A DNA stretch of 64,000 nt, taken from positions 758,501 through 822,500 of the forward strand of contig NZ_LT629705.1 of assembly GCF_900103875.1 (NCBI RefSeq). Direction: 5' to 3'. The stretch is from Pseudomonas arsenicoxydans (GTDB lineage Bacteria > Pseudomonadota > Gammaproteobacteria > Pseudomonadales > Pseudomonadaceae). A program made the translations under genes and the position numbers. Below, one piece after another: positions 7,081 through 16,831 of the stretch. The stretch's first letter is position 1. Each line of letters opens with the position of its first letter. The notes below the pieces were generated by a model, which was not told where the DNA came from, made no database searches, and worked only from the letters and a program-made list of their open reading frames with translations.

Positions 7081-8238
7081 TTAAACTGTGCGTGAGCGTT
7101 TTTTCAATCGACTCAAGCTGTTACAACCCCACTCACTCCTTGTGCGGTGCTGGCTGTTGTTGGGTAAGGCAGTGGATGTTACCGCCCCCAGTAACAGTTC
7201 GCGGCCCGGCACCATCACCACTTCGTGCTGTGGGAACAGCGATTGCAAAATCTCCTTCGCCGGACCGTCCAGCGGATCGTCAAAGCTCGGCGCGATAATG
7301 CCGCCGTTGACGATCAGGAAGTTCACGTAGGAACCGGCCAGACGAACGGTCGGATTGCGTTCCTGCGTGCCGGCCACCGGATCGACACCGGCGCACTCTT
7401 CCTCGGTCGCATAAAGCGGACCCGGAATCGGCATCTTGTGCACTGTAAATGGGCGACCTTTAGCGTCGGTGCTGCTTTCCAGCACCTTCATCGCGGCCTG
7501 GCAACGCGGGTAGTTCGGGTCTTGCGGGTCATCGGTCCAGGCCAGCAATACTTCGCCCGGACGCACGTAGCAGCAGAAGTTATCCACATGACCGTCGGTT
7601 TCATCGTTGAACAAACCGTCCGGCAGCCAGATGATTTTATCCACAGCCAGATTTGCGCTGAGCACCGCTTCGATTTCTGCACGGTTCATGTGCGGGTTGC
7701 GATTGCGGTTGAGCAGGCATTCTTCGGTGGTGATCAAGGTGCCTTCGCCGTCGACGTGAATCGAACCGCCTTCGAGCACGAAACCCTCGGTGCGATAGCG
7801 CGGGCTGCGCTCGATCTCAAGGATCTTGCCGCCCACTTGCGAGTCGCGATTCCACGGCGAATACAAGCCGCCGTCAAAACCGCCCCACGCGTTGAAGTCC
7901 CAGTTCACGCCACGGACTTCGCCACTGTTATTGATGACGAAGGTCGGGCCGGTGTCACGAACCCAGGCATCGTCGCTGGACATTTCGACGACGCGAATAT
8001 TCGGCACATCGAGACGGGCGCGAGCGTTTTCGTACTGGCCGGCGGAAACCGCCACGGTCACCGGCTCGAAACGCGCGATGGCCTTGGCCACCGCCACGTG
8101 CGCGGCTTGCGCGGGTTTGCCACCCAGGCGCCAGTTGTCCGGACGCTCCGGCCAGACCATCCAGGTCTGGGTTTGCGCTGCCCACTCGGCGGGCATGTAG
8201 AAGCCGTCGGCGCGAGGGGTGCTGTTTAAAGTGGTCAT
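7081..8238 (-). pseudogene. aguA: agmatine deiminase with a C-terminal frameshift
   Basis: AguA hydrolyses agmatine to N-carbamoylputrescine. Residues 1-351 match an intact agmatine deiminase ([39 protein letters not shown]). At the C run 7185-7189 the frame shifts: the observed frame reads [10 protein letters not shown] and runs to a stop at 7081 (385 residues). Adding one C restores the family ending [11 protein letters not shown] and a stop at 7133-7135, giving 368 residues, the normal length. The shift removes Cys357, the catalytic nucleophile, so the encoded protein should be inactive. Either a real mutation or a one-base homopolymer sequencing error. aguB lies 4 bases upstream in the same operon and is intact. 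Confidence 0.85.
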
Positions 8239-8242
8239 GCGG

Positions 8243-9121
8243 TCAGGACTCCAGGGAACCGTCGAGGGTCTTTAGTGTGCCATACAGGTTCGGGCGACGA
8301 TCGCGGAACGAACCCCACGCGCTGCGAATGTGCTCCAGTTCGTCGAGGTCGAAGCTCTGAACGAGCACGCCTTCCTCGGTCTTGTCGAGCTCCTGAACCT
8401 TCTCGCCGAACTGGTTGGCGATGAACGACGAGCCGTAGAACGTGATGTCGTAGCCGTCCTGCTCTTCGTTGCCGATGCGGTTGCTGGCGACCAGCGGCAT
8501 CAAGTTGGCGCCGGCATGGCCTTGCTGTACGCGCTGCCAGTGGTCACGGGACGAAATGGTTTTGTCGTGTGGCTCACTGCCGATGGCCGTCGGATAGAAC
8601 AGGATTTCTGCGCCGAGCAACGCCATGCTGCGGGCGCACTCCGGGAACCACTGATCCCAGCAGATGCCCACGCCGATTTTCGCGTAACGGGTGTTCCAGA
8701 CTTTGAAGCCGGTATCGCCCGGGTTGAAATAATACTTCTCGTGATAGCCAGGGCCGTCCGGGATATGGCTTTTACGATAAATCCCGAGGTTGCTGCCGTC
8801 GGCATCGATGATCGCGATGCTGTTGAAACGGGCGCGACCGGCCAGCTCGTAAAAGCTGATCGGCAGCACGACTTGCAGTTCTTTGGCGACTTTCTGGAAA
8901 TGCTTGATGGCGACATTGTCTTCCACCGTCGTGGCCAACTGCAGGTAATCCGGGTTCGGCTTCTGGCAGAAGTACGGGGCCTCGAACAGCTCCTGGATCA
9001 GGATGATCTGCGCGCCTTTGGCTGCAGCCTCTCGGACCAGTCTTTCAGCGGTCTCGATGTTGGCTTCAAGGTCCCAGGAACAGGCCATCTGAGTGGCGGC
9101 AACGGTAACGATACGACTCAT
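8243..9121 (-). CDS. aguB: N-carbamoylputrescine amidase
   Basis: 292 residues, carbon-nitrogen hydrolase (nitrilase) superfamily. It converts N-carbamoylputrescine to putrescine, CO2 and ammonia, the last step from agmatine. The catalytic triad motifs are visible: Glu in [11 protein letters not shown], Lys in [18 protein letters not shown] and Cys in [15 protein letters not shown]. Length is normal. It is the first gene of the aguBA operon, 4 bases before aguA. No aguR-type regulator is adjacent, unlike what I recall from P. aeruginosa. If aguA is truly dead, this enzyme has no internally made substrate. Confidence 0.93.
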   Translation of the reverse strand: MSRIVTVAATQMACSWDLEANIETAERLVREAAAKGAQIILIQELFEAPYFCQKPNPDYLQLATTVEDNVAIKHFQKVAKELQVVLPISFYELAGRARFNSIAIIDADGSNLGIYRKSHIPDGPGYHEKYYFNPGDTGFKVWNTRYAKIGVGICWDQWFPECARSMALLGAEILFYPTAIGSEPHDKTISSRDHWQRVQQGHAGANLMPLVASNRIGNEEQDGYDITFYGSSFIANQFGEKVQELDKTEEGVLVQSFDLDELEHIRSAWGSFRDRRPNLYGTLKTLDGSLES

Positions 9122-9319
9122 GAATCATCTCCGGGCAAGTGCTTTCAGGTCGAAGGTGACATCGACCGATGACAGAACGGGCAGCACGGGCGTGATGAGT
9201 CACGCCGCGAGCAATGGCGACTTTATAGCCGATAAAAATCGGCTTTAAAAGCGATAACTACGCCTTCTGTCTAAAATTTAGCACTTAAACCCGATAACAA
9301 TCGAATTCACACATATCCC

Positions 9320-9415
9320 CTTGTGGGAGCGGGCTTGCCCGCGAAGGCGATATTTCATTCAACATTGATGTCGACTGATCTACCGCTTTCGCGGGCAAGC
9401 CCGCTCCCACAGGGG
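9320..9415. repeat. REP inverted pair
   Basis: TTGTGGGAGCGGGCTTGCCC (plus GCGAA) faces its complement at 9388-9413, the classic Pseudomonas REP doublet. It fills most of the gap between the fusion enzyme and aguB and may act as a transcript end. The remainder (9122-9319) is AT-richer and should hold the aguB promoter. Confidence 0.85.
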
Positions 9416-9421
9416 AGGTGT

Positions 9422-12334
9422 TTACAGGCCTTCGGCGAGCACCTTCGACAGGGTGTCGACAAAGAAATCCACGCTCTGGCGCGAGGTCACCATCGGCGGT
9501 TTGATCTTGAGCACGTTGAGGTAATCCCCCGTCGGCTGCATAAAAATCCCCAATTCGCGCAGGCGATCACACAGTGCCGTGGTTTCTTCGGTCGCCGGTT
9601 CCAGGGTTTCGCGATTGCGGATCAGCTCCACGCCCAGGTAGAAGCCGGAACCATGCACCGCGCCCACCAGCGGATGAATATCGATCAGCGCCTCAAGCCG
9701 CTGCTTGAAATACCCGCCCACCACCTGAGCGTTTTCCCAGAGCTTTTCCTCCTCCATCACATCCAGCACCGCCATGCCGATCTGGCAACTGACCGGGCTG
9801 CCGCCGGCCGACGAGAAGAAGTAGCCCTCGGCCTCCAGCGCCTCGGCGATTTCCCGGCGGGTGATGACCGCACCCAATGGCTGGCCATTGCCCATGCCTT
9901 TGGCCATGGTGATGATGTCCGGCACGACGCCTTGCTCTTCGAAGCCCCAGAAGAAATGGCCCATGCGGCCGTAACCGACCTGCACTTCGTCCGCAATACA
10001 CACGCCGCCCTGGGCGCGCACCATTGCATAGACCTGTTTCAGATAACCCGGCGGCAGCGAGATCCCGCCGGCGTTGCCGTACACCGGTTCGCAGATGAAA
10101 CCGGCCAACTGGCGTTTCTGCTCGGCGATTTTCGCCAGGTTGTGTTCGACGCTGCGCACATAGTCAGGCGCGCTGTCCGGCCCACGGAATTCACCGCGAT
10201 AGGTGTTCGGTGCGGTCACCGGATGCACCCAATCGGGACGGCTGCTCAAGGCTTTGGGGTTATCGGCAATCGAGGTCGAGACGGCGTCCGCGCCCACAGT
10301 CCAGCCGTGATAGGCCTCCAGCACGCTGAGCATGTCGCGACCGCCGCTGTAGGCCCACGCCAGGCGGATCGCCAAGTCATTGGCCTCACTGCCGCTGTTG
10401 ACCAGGAACACCCGGTCCATGCCATCCGGCGACAACTTCAGCAAGCGTTCGGAAAACTCCGCCACTGCGGCGTAGTTAAAGCGCGAGTTGGTGTTGAGCA
10501 GCGACCACTGACGACTGGCCACTGCGGCCATGCGCGGATGACCGTGACCCAGCACCGCGACGTTGTTGAGCATGTCGAGGTAGGAGCGCCCCTGCATGTC
10601 GATCAGATGATTGCGCCAGCCGCGCTCGATGCGTGGCGGGTCGACGTAATAGTGTTTCTGGGTGCGGGCGAAACTGGCGTCGCGGCGGGCCAGCAACGTT
10701 TGCGAATCCAGTTCTTCTTCGGCGTCACACGCCAGCCCCAGCAGCGCCGCCGGTGATGGGCATAACGCTTGCCAGGCCAAGGCGCGAGACGGCGTGCAAA
10801 ACAGCGGCGCATTCAAAGACGCGCCTCGACTCAATTGCACGATCAACGGCCCGCTGACCGAGCCCAGCACCTGGCCTTTGACCAGCGCCGCGCCGGAGTG
10901 CAGCGACGGAGTCACGCCCCATAAGCGCACGCTCAGTTGCGGACCGTCCAGTTGCAGCACACCTGCTGCCGACTGATGGACCACGCCGGCAAACGGCGAT
11001 TCAACAGCCGTGCCGTGCGGCACTCGCAACTCTACGTGCAGCGGACAAGTATCGGGCTCGGTCGCGCTATCGGGCCGTGTACGGGACAACCGATACTGAC
11101 CATAACGACTGGCCGCCAGGCCGTGAGTCGCCGCAGCCTCGGTCAATAAACGCTGATCAATCCCTTCCTGTTCCCAGTTACCGGCCTCGAAGTGCGGGCT
11201 GAGGACACCGAGATCGATCAAGGCAAACTCGCGCCCCACCAGGCTTGGCAACAACGGCGCAAAACCTTCGCTGCCGATGCTCGGCAGTGTCTGGCCAACG
11301 CACGTCAGAATCGCCGCTTCCATCAAATCAAGCGGCACCGACGTGGCCACGCGGAAAATCTCCCACTCGTGGGTCAGGTTGTCGCGGCTGTAATCATTGC
11401 CCGGATCAATACTGACCTGCTGCTCGCCACTGAGCACCAGCACCGCTGCGCGCGCAACGATCAGCGGCCAGAGCGCCTGCAATTCTTCATGCGTGAGCGG
11501 ATTGACGGCGTGATAAGCCTGAACCGCCGGCAAGATATAAAACGGGTCGCCATCGGCGTGGTGCAGCAACGCCGCGCACGTCACCGATAAATCGGTAATG
11601 CGCCAAGTGCGAATCAAATCGCCGAAATCGATCACGCCCTGCAATTGCCACTGGCGTTGCGCGTCCCGTTGCCAGACCACGTTGTCATCGGTGATGTCCA
11701 TGTGAATGGCCTGCACCGGCAGCGTGTTCACCAGCGGCTGCAAATGGCGCTGGGCCAACTCGGCGGCATCGGCGATCAACCGGCGTTGCGCGTCATCCTT
11801 GATCACCGGTAACAAATGACCGATCAGCGCATTGGCGTGGCGGGCATCCCATTGAAGGGTGCGCTCAAGGCCCGGATGCTCGAACGCCGCCAGCGCCAGG
11901 TCCATTTCGCCGCAGAGTCGACCAAAACCGGCCACCACGGCACCGGGCAGGTGATCGAGGTGTGTGAGCGACTGACCTTCGATGTAATCGAGCAGGCGCA
12001 TGTGCACAGCCTGACCACCAACGTCCAGCGTGAGCAGGTCAGCACCATTTTTCGCGGGGATCACTCGCGGAACGTGAACATTGGACTTCTCACCCAAATG
12101 CTTGAGCCCGGCATGCTGGGCTTGCAACTCCAGCGCCGAGTAGTCGCCACGGCAGATTTTCAGGACAAAACGCCCCTGGTCGCTGTCGACCCGAAAGTTC
12201 AGGTCCTGCTGACTGCCCAGGGCCTGCAACCTGCCGCTCAACCCGTAATGCCCCTCCAGCAGCTCTAGCGCTTGCTCCGCAGACACTTGCGGGCTGGGCA
12301 AACTGGCGCGATGAATCAACGTGGCGAGCGGCAT
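9422..12334 (-). CDS. fusion enzyme: APH-type kinase, M23-like domain, class III PLP aminotransferase/phospholyase
   Basis: 970 residues in three parts. Residues about 1-350 are a choline/aminoglycoside-kinase-like domain with the catalytic loop HMDITDDNVVW (HxDxxxxN) and VIDFGD. About 400-520 is a region resembling the beta-fold of M23 peptidases (VESPFAGVVHQ...LWGVTPSLHSGAALVKGQVLG), lacking obvious zinc ligands. About 550-970 is a class III PLP enzyme with the cofactor Lys in TMAKGMGNGQPLGAV and the family Asp in CIADEVQVGYGRMG. Human homologues of the two ends act in sequence on hydroxylysine (kinase, then phospho-lyase). By analogy this protein may phosphorylate an amino alcohol or hydroxy-amino acid and then eliminate phosphate and ammonia. 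Domains are clear; substrate is inference. Confidence 0.82.
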   Translation of the reverse strand: MPLATLIHRASLPSPQVSAEQALELLEGHYGLSGRLQALGSQQDLNFRVDSDQGRFVLKICRGDYSALELQAQHAGLKHLGEKSNVHVPRVIPAKNGADLLTLDVGGQAVHMRLLDYIEGQSLTHLDHLPGAVVAGFGRLCGEMDLALAAFEHPGLERTLQWDARHANALIGHLLPVIKDDAQRRLIADAAELAQRHLQPLVNTLPVQAIHMDITDDNVVWQRDAQRQWQLQGVIDFGDLIRTWRITDLSVTCAALLHHADGDPFYILPAVQAYHAVNPLTHEELQALWPLIVARAAVLVLSGEQQVSIDPGNDYSRDNLTHEWEIFRVATSVPLDLMEAAILTCVGQTLPSIGSEGFAPLLPSLVGREFALIDLGVLSPHFEAGNWEQEGIDQRLLTEAAATHGLAASRYGQYRLSRTRPDSATEPDTCPLHVELRVPHGTAVESPFAGVVHQSAAGVLQLDGPQLSVRLWGVTPSLHSGAALVKGQVLGSVSGPLIVQLSRGASLNAPLFCTPSRALAWQALCPSPAALLGLACDAEEELDSQTLLARRDASFARTQKHYYVDPPRIERGWRNHLIDMQGRSYLDMLNNVAVLGHGHPRMAAVASRQWSLLNTNSRFNYAAVAEFSERLLKLSPDGMDRVFLVNSGSEANDLAIRLAWAYSGGRDMLSVLEAYHGWTVGADAVSTSIADNPKALSSRPDWVHPVTAPNTYRGEFRGPDSAPDYVRSVEHNLAKIAEQKRQLAGFICEPVYGNAGGISLPPGYLKQVYAMVRAQGGVCIADEVQVGYGRMGHFFWGFEEQGVVPDIITMAKGMGNGQPLGAVITRREIAEALEAEGYFFSSAGGSPVSCQIGMAVLDVMEEEKLWENAQVVGGYFKQRLEALIDIHPLVGAVHGSGFYLGVELIRNRETLEPATEETTALCDRLRELGIFMQPTGDYLNVLKIKPPMVTSRQSVDFFVDTLSKVLAEGL

Positions 12335-12480
12335 ACAACGACCCCTGAAGTTTTATTAGTCGCTTATATCGCCATTGCTTGAAGCGTTACGCAACCCCCC
12401 TTTAAAAGCAGTCACCTCTCGCACTGGTTTGCACTTTGCGGGAGAATGCCGAGCATCAACGCCATTGCTGGAGAAACACC

Positions 12481-13026
12481 ATGAATGTAGTCACCACCGA
12501 CCTCCCCGGTGTTCTGATCATCGAACCCAAGGTATTTGGTGACGATCGCGGCTTCTTCTACGAGAGCTTCAATGCCAAAGCTTTCGAAGACGCCACTGGC
12601 CTGAGCACCACCTTTGTTCAGGACAACCATTCCCGTTCGCAGAAAGGCGTACTTCGCGGTCTGCATTACCAACTGGAAAACACCCAAGGCAAACTGGTTC
12701 GCGTTACGGCCGGTGAAGTGCTGGATGTGGCGGTGGATATTCGTCGCAGTTCGCCGCATTTTGGCAAATGGGTTGCCGTGCGTTTGTCCGCTGAGAACAA
12801 TCGCCAACTATGGATCCCGGAAGGTTTCGCCCACGGCTTTGTGGTGCTGAGCGATTTTGCCGAATTCCTCTACAAAACCACGGACTACTACACCCCGTCG
12901 GCCGAGCGCAGCATCCGTTGGGATGACCCGGACCTGGCCATCGACTGGCAACTGGACGAAGCGCCACAGTTGTCCGGCAAGGATCAGAAGGCCGCTTTCT
13001 TAAAGGATGCCGACGTCTTTTCCTGA
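12481..13026 (+). CDS. rmlC: dTDP-4-dehydrorhamnose 3,5-epimerase
   Basis: 181 residues from the ATG at 12481, preceded by CTGGAGAAACACC; a longer frame from 12436 adds 15 residues not seen in the family. RmlC converts dTDP-4-keto-6-deoxyglucose to the L-lyxo isomer on the way to dTDP-L-rhamnose for LPS. Motifs: FGDDRGFFYESFN, VQDNHSRSQKGVLRGLHYQ (catalytic His), WIPEGFAHGF, and Tyr in YKTTDYYTP. Length is standard. No rmlB, rmlD or rmlA is next to it in the window, although these are usually adjacent; upstream is the fusion enzyme on the other strand. Confidence 0.95.
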   Translation: MNVVTTDLPGVLIIEPKVFGDDRGFFYESFNAKAFEDATGLSTTFVQDNHSRSQKGVLRGLHYQLENTQGKLVRVTAGEVLDVAVDIRRSSPHFGKWVAVRLSAENNRQLWIPEGFAHGFVVLSDFAEFLYKTTDYYTPSAERSIRWDDPDLAIDWQLDEAPQLSGKDQKAAFLKDADVFS

Positions 13027-13125
13027 AATCCGGCCTGAACGTTAGCCACAAGAACGACTTGGCCCAAGGTGCGCAGACTGCGCCGTCAAGCCTAGGCATA
13101 ATGCGCCTGTACCCACAGGCGCTCG

Positions 13126-14940
13126 ATGCTCATGACTCCGACCCTCCCCCGCAGACCCCGCTGGCGTAGCCTCGCACTGCTTGCGCTGTGCCTGGCGCCG
13201 TTGCTGTGGCCGCTGGAACATCTGGCCGAGCGTTATTACCGCAGCGAATTGGCCGGGCAGAACCGTCAGACCCTCGACCTGTACGTCGCCAACCTGCTGG
13301 GCACGTTGCACCGCTATGAGGTGTTGCCACAGATTCTCGGTGATCTGCCGGCCCTGCGCGCGGTACTCGGGGCGCCAGACGACAGCGTCACGCAAGGCAA
13401 TGCCAATCGCCTGCTGAAAAACATCAGCGCCCAGACCGGCGCCGAAGTCATGTACCTGATGGACACCACCGGCAAGACCCTCGCAGCGTCCAATTGGGAC
13501 AAGCACGACAGCTTCGTCGGACGTAACTTTGCCTTTCGGCCGTATTTCAGCGAAGCCATGGCCGGGCGGCTCGGGCGTTTTTTCGGCTTGGGCACAACGT
13601 CGGCCAAACGCGGCTATTTCTTCGCCGCCGCCGTGCGTAACGGCGAGAAAATCGTTGGCGTGCTGGTGGTCAAGGTCGACCTGGACCACACCGAAAGCCT
13701 GTGGGGCAAAACCCCGGAACAATTGCTGCTGACCGACCAAAATGGCGTGGTCATTCTCACGTCGCGGCCTGAATGGCGATTCCGCTCGACCCGCCCCTTG
13801 AACGAAACAGAAAGCAAAGCGATCACCGCGATTCAACCGTACCCGACCCGCGACCCGAAACCCTTGACGCTCAATCCCAATGCCTGGCTGACACAGACGC
13901 AACAGATCGCCGAAACCGGCTGGAACGTCAGCATCCTCGCCCCGCGCACCCTGATCGACCGCCCGGTCCGAACGGTAGTCGCCATTGGCGGTGCAACGCT
14001 GTTGGTGTTGATGCTGCTGCTCGGCCTGATGATGCAACGACGCCGTCACTATCTTGAACGTATTGCCTTCGAAGCCAAGGCCCGGCGGGAGCTGGAAGGT
14101 CGGGTCGCCGAACGGACCAGCGACCTGGAAGGCCTCAACCGTCGACTGAAACAGGAAGTGCTGGAACGCGAGCACGCTCAGCAAGAACTGGTGCGCGCTC
14201 AGGATGATCTGGTGCAGGCCGGCAAGCTGTCGGCGCTGGGGACGATGTCGGCGAGCATCAGCCACGAATTGAACCAGCCACTGGCGGCAATCCGCAGCTA
14301 CGCGGAAAACGCCGAAGTGCTGCTCGATCATCAACGCACCGACGATGCGCGCGGCAACCTCAAGTTGATCAGCGAACTGACTGGTCGCATGGCCTCGATC
14401 ATTGCTCATCTGCGCGCCTTCGCCCGGCGCGATCGCCATGCGCCGGAAAGCGTGGCGCTGCAGCCGGCGCTGGACGATGCCCTGGCGTTGCTGGCCAAGC
14501 GCCGGCGCAGCATGGAAGTCGAGCTGATCCGCGATTTGCCGGCCGCCACGCTGTGGGTCGAAGCTGGGGAAACCCGTCTGCGCCAGGTGCTCGGCAACTT
14601 GCTGGCTAACGCACTGGACGCGCTGACCGAAAAAGGCCCGCCGCGTAAACTCTGGTTGAGTGCCCAATCCACCGCGGACGGCGTCACTCTGTACATTCGC
14701 GACAACGGCCCAGGCTTTTGCATGGAAGCCCTTGGCCGCGCGAGCGAGCCGTTTTACACCACCAAGACCCGCACACAGGGGCTTGGCCTGGGGCTGGCGA
14801 TTTGCGAAACCCTGATGCGCGCCTTCGGTGGTGAACTGTCGTTCGCCAATCACAAGGAAGGTGGCGCCCTGATTACCCTGAAGCTGCGCGCCGGCGCACC
14901 GGGCGTGAGCCTGCAACCGTCCGAGGACCGAAGTGCATGA
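13126..14940 (+). CDS. dctB: C4-dicarboxylate sensor histidine kinase DctB
   Basis: 604 residues. A membrane segment at about 15-32 and another at about 283-305 enclose a periplasmic double-PAS sensor (YVANLLGTLHRYEVLPQIL, FRPYFSEAMAGRLGRFFGLG). Then a coiled coil (RRELEGRVAERTSDLEGLNRRLKQ), the H-box SASISHELNQPLAAIRSYAEN, and ATPase boxes NLLANALDAL, DNGPGF and GLGLGLAICETLM. Senses succinate, fumarate or malate and phosphorylates DctD. The stop overlaps the dctD start by 4 bases. A second ATG two codons in is possible. The dctPQM transport genes that this pair usually controls are not in the window. Confidence 0.93.
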   Translation: MLMTPTLPRRPRWRSLALLALCLAPLLWPLEHLAERYYRSELAGQNRQTLDLYVANLLGTLHRYEVLPQILGDLPALRAVLGAPDDSVTQGNANRLLKNISAQTGAEVMYLMDTTGKTLAASNWDKHDSFVGRNFAFRPYFSEAMAGRLGRFFGLGTTSAKRGYFFAAAVRNGEKIVGVLVVKVDLDHTESLWGKTPEQLLLTDQNGVVILTSRPEWRFRSTRPLNETESKAITAIQPYPTRDPKPLTLNPNAWLTQTQQIAETGWNVSILAPRTLIDRPVRTVVAIGGATLLVLMLLLGLMMQRRRHYLERIAFEAKARRELEGRVAERTSDLEGLNRRLKQEVLEREHAQQELVRAQDDLVQAGKLSALGTMSASISHELNQPLAAIRSYAENAEVLLDHQRTDDARGNLKLISELTGRMASIIAHLRAFARRDRHAPESVALQPALDDALALLAKRRRSMEVELIRDLPAATLWVEAGETRLRQVLGNLLANALDALTEKGPPRKLWLSAQSTADGVTLYIRDNGPGFCMEALGRASEPFYTTKTRTQGLGLGLAICETLMRAFGGELSFANHKEGGALITLKLRAGAPGVSLQPSEDRSA

Positions 14941-16331
14941 CCATCGATAACCGCGTCCAGGTCGTGTTGATCGACGACGATCCCCATCTGCGTCAGGCCT
15001 TGAGCCAGACGCTGGATCTGGCGGGGCTGAAAATTCTCCCGCTCGCCGAAGCCAAAGGCCTGGCTGCACAACTGGAGCGCGACTGGCCGGGCGTGGTAGT
15101 CAGCGACATCCGCATGCCCGGCATGGACGGTCTCGAACTGCTGAGCGAACTGCATGCCCAGGACCCGGAGCTGCCGGTGCTGCTGATCACCGGCCACGGC
15201 GATGTGCCGCTGGCGGTACAAGCGATGCGCGCCGGGGCTTATGACTTCCTCGAAAAACCCTTCGCCAGCGATGCCCTGCTCGACAGCGTGCGCCGCGCAT
15301 TGGCCCTGCGCCGACTGGTGCTGGATAACCGCAGCCTGCGTCTGGCCCTCAGCGACCGCAATGAACTGAGCACCCGACTGGTCGGGCAGTCGGCGCAAAT
15401 GTTGCGCCTGCGCGAGCAGATCGGCGCGCTCGCGGCTACCAGGGCTGACGTCTTGATCCTCGGCGAAACCGGTGCCGGTAAAGAAGTCGTCGCCCGGGCG
15501 CTGCACGATTTGTCGAACCGCCGTAGTGGTCCGTTCGTAGCGATCAATGCCGGGGCGCTGGCCGAATCGGTGGTGGAAAGCGAACTGTTCGGGCATGAGC
15601 CTGGCGCGTTCACCGGCGCGCAGAAACGCCGCATCGGCAAGTTCGAATTCGCCAATGGCGGCACGCTGTTTCTCGATGAAATCGAAAGCATGAGCCTCGA
15701 CGTGCAAGTGAAGTTGCTGCGCTTGCTGCAAGAGCGGGTGGTCGAACGTCTGGGCGGCAATCAATTGATCCCGCTGGACATCCGCATCATCGCAGCGACC
15801 AAGGAAGACCTGCGCCAGGCCGCCGATCAGGGACGCTTCCGCGCCGACTTGTATTACCGCCTGAACGTCGCGCCGCTGCGTATTCCGCCGCTGCGCGAGC
15901 GGGGTGAAGACGCGCTGATGCTGTTCCAGCACTTTGCCGACGAAGCCAGCGCCCGCCACGGCTTGCCACCCCACGAACTGCAACCGGGGCAACGCGCCTT
16001 GCTGCTGCGCCATAGCTGGCCAGGTAACGTACGCGAACTGCAAAACGCCGCCGAACGCTTTGCCCTGGGCCTGGAGTTGGCGCTTGACAACAGCGCACCC
16101 GAGGGCGCTACCGGCATGACCGTCGACGTGGTCAGTGGCGGTCTGAGCGAGCAAGTGGAAAACTTCGAGAAAAGCCTGATCGCCGCCGAACTGGCGCGCT
16201 CTCACAGCTCGGTGCGTAGCCTTGCCGAAGCACTCGGCATTCCGCGCAAAACCTTGCACGACAAACTGCGCAAGCATGGCCTGAATTTCGCCGACGGCGG
16301 CGCCAGCAGCCACACCGACGAACTCGATTGA
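14937..16331 (+). CDS. dctD: sigma-54-dependent response regulator DctD
   Basis: 464 residues. Receiver domain with phospho-acceptor Asp57 (VVVSDIRMPGMDG), then the AAA+ sigma-54 activator domain with Walker A GETGAGKE, the sigma-54 contact loop GAFTGA, Walker B TLFLDEIES, and a C-terminal Fis-type HTH (SVRSLAEALGIPRKTLHDKLRKHGL). When phosphorylated by DctB it activates sigma-54 promoters of C4-dicarboxylate transport genes. It shares 4 bases with dctB (ATGA), so the two are translationally coupled. Confidence 0.94.
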   Translation: MTIDNRVQVVLIDDDPHLRQALSQTLDLAGLKILPLAEAKGLAAQLERDWPGVVVSDIRMPGMDGLELLSELHAQDPELPVLLITGHGDVPLAVQAMRAGAYDFLEKPFASDALLDSVRRALALRRLVLDNRSLRLALSDRNELSTRLVGQSAQMLRLREQIGALAATRADVLILGETGAGKEVVARALHDLSNRRSGPFVAINAGALAESVVESELFGHEPGAFTGAQKRRIGKFEFANGGTLFLDEIESMSLDVQVKLLRLLQERVVERLGGNQLIPLDIRIIAATKEDLRQAADQGRFRADLYYRLNVAPLRIPPLRERGEDALMLFQHFADEASARHGLPPHELQPGQRALLLRHSWPGNVRELQNAAERFALGLELALDNSAPEGATGMTVDVVSGGLSEQVENFEKSLIAAELARSHSSVRSLAEALGIPRKTLHDKLRKHGLNFADGGASSHTDELD

Positions 16332-16371
16332 GCTACCGTCCAATCATCATTTTCAAACAAGAGATCAATGC

Positions 16372-16827
16372 ATGAGCCGCGACAGTCGTCACCTGGAATC
16401 AGTTCTCCATCACGACATTCCCCTGACGCGGGCCATGGGCATCAAAGTGCTCGACTGGCACGATCAGCAATTGCGCCTGTACTTGCCGCTGGACGCCAAC
16501 GTCAACCACAAGAGCACCATGTTTGGCGGCAGCCTGTATTGCGGCGCCGTGTTGGCGGGCTGGGGCTGGCTGCATTTGCGTTTGCATGAAGAAGGGATCA
16601 AAGACGGGCACATCGTGATTCAGGAAGGGCAAATCAACTACCCATTGCCGGTGACCATGGACGCAACGGCAATTTGCCAGGCACCGAGCGCGGCAGTGTG
16701 GAAGAAGTTTCTGGCGATGTATCAGCGTTATGGACGGGCGCGATTGACGCTGCATTCGCGGATCGTCAACGCTGACAGTGATGACGATGCCGTGACGTTT
16801 ACCGGGCAGTACGTGTTGCACAGGTAG
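16372..16827 (+). CDS. YiiD C-terminal-type thioesterase (hot-dog fold)
   Basis: 151 residues. The pattern VNHKSTMFGGSLYCGAVLAGWGWL near residues 43-66 is the hot-dog active-site helix of the putative thioesterase domain found at the C terminus of E. coli YiiD/FabY, here as a stand-alone protein. Such proteins probably hydrolyse or edit acyl thioesters; the E. coli protein influences fatty acid initiation. No signal peptide. It follows dctD by 40 bases on the same strand and may be co-transcribed, then ends at a large hairpin. Substrate unknown. Confidence 0.75.
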   Translation: MSRDSRHLESVLHHDIPLTRAMGIKVLDWHDQQLRLYLPLDANVNHKSTMFGGSLYCGAVLAGWGWLHLRLHEEGIKDGHIVIQEGQINYPLPVTMDATAICQAPSAAVWKKFLAMYQRYGRARLTLHSRIVNADSDDDAVTFTGQYVLHR

Positions 16828-16831
16828 ATTA

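Noticed and set aside
13042..15069. 675-codon minus-strand frame over dctB and dctD
   Set aside because: A shadow of GC-rich coding sequence; low-complexity Ala/Gln/Arg-rich translation without domains.
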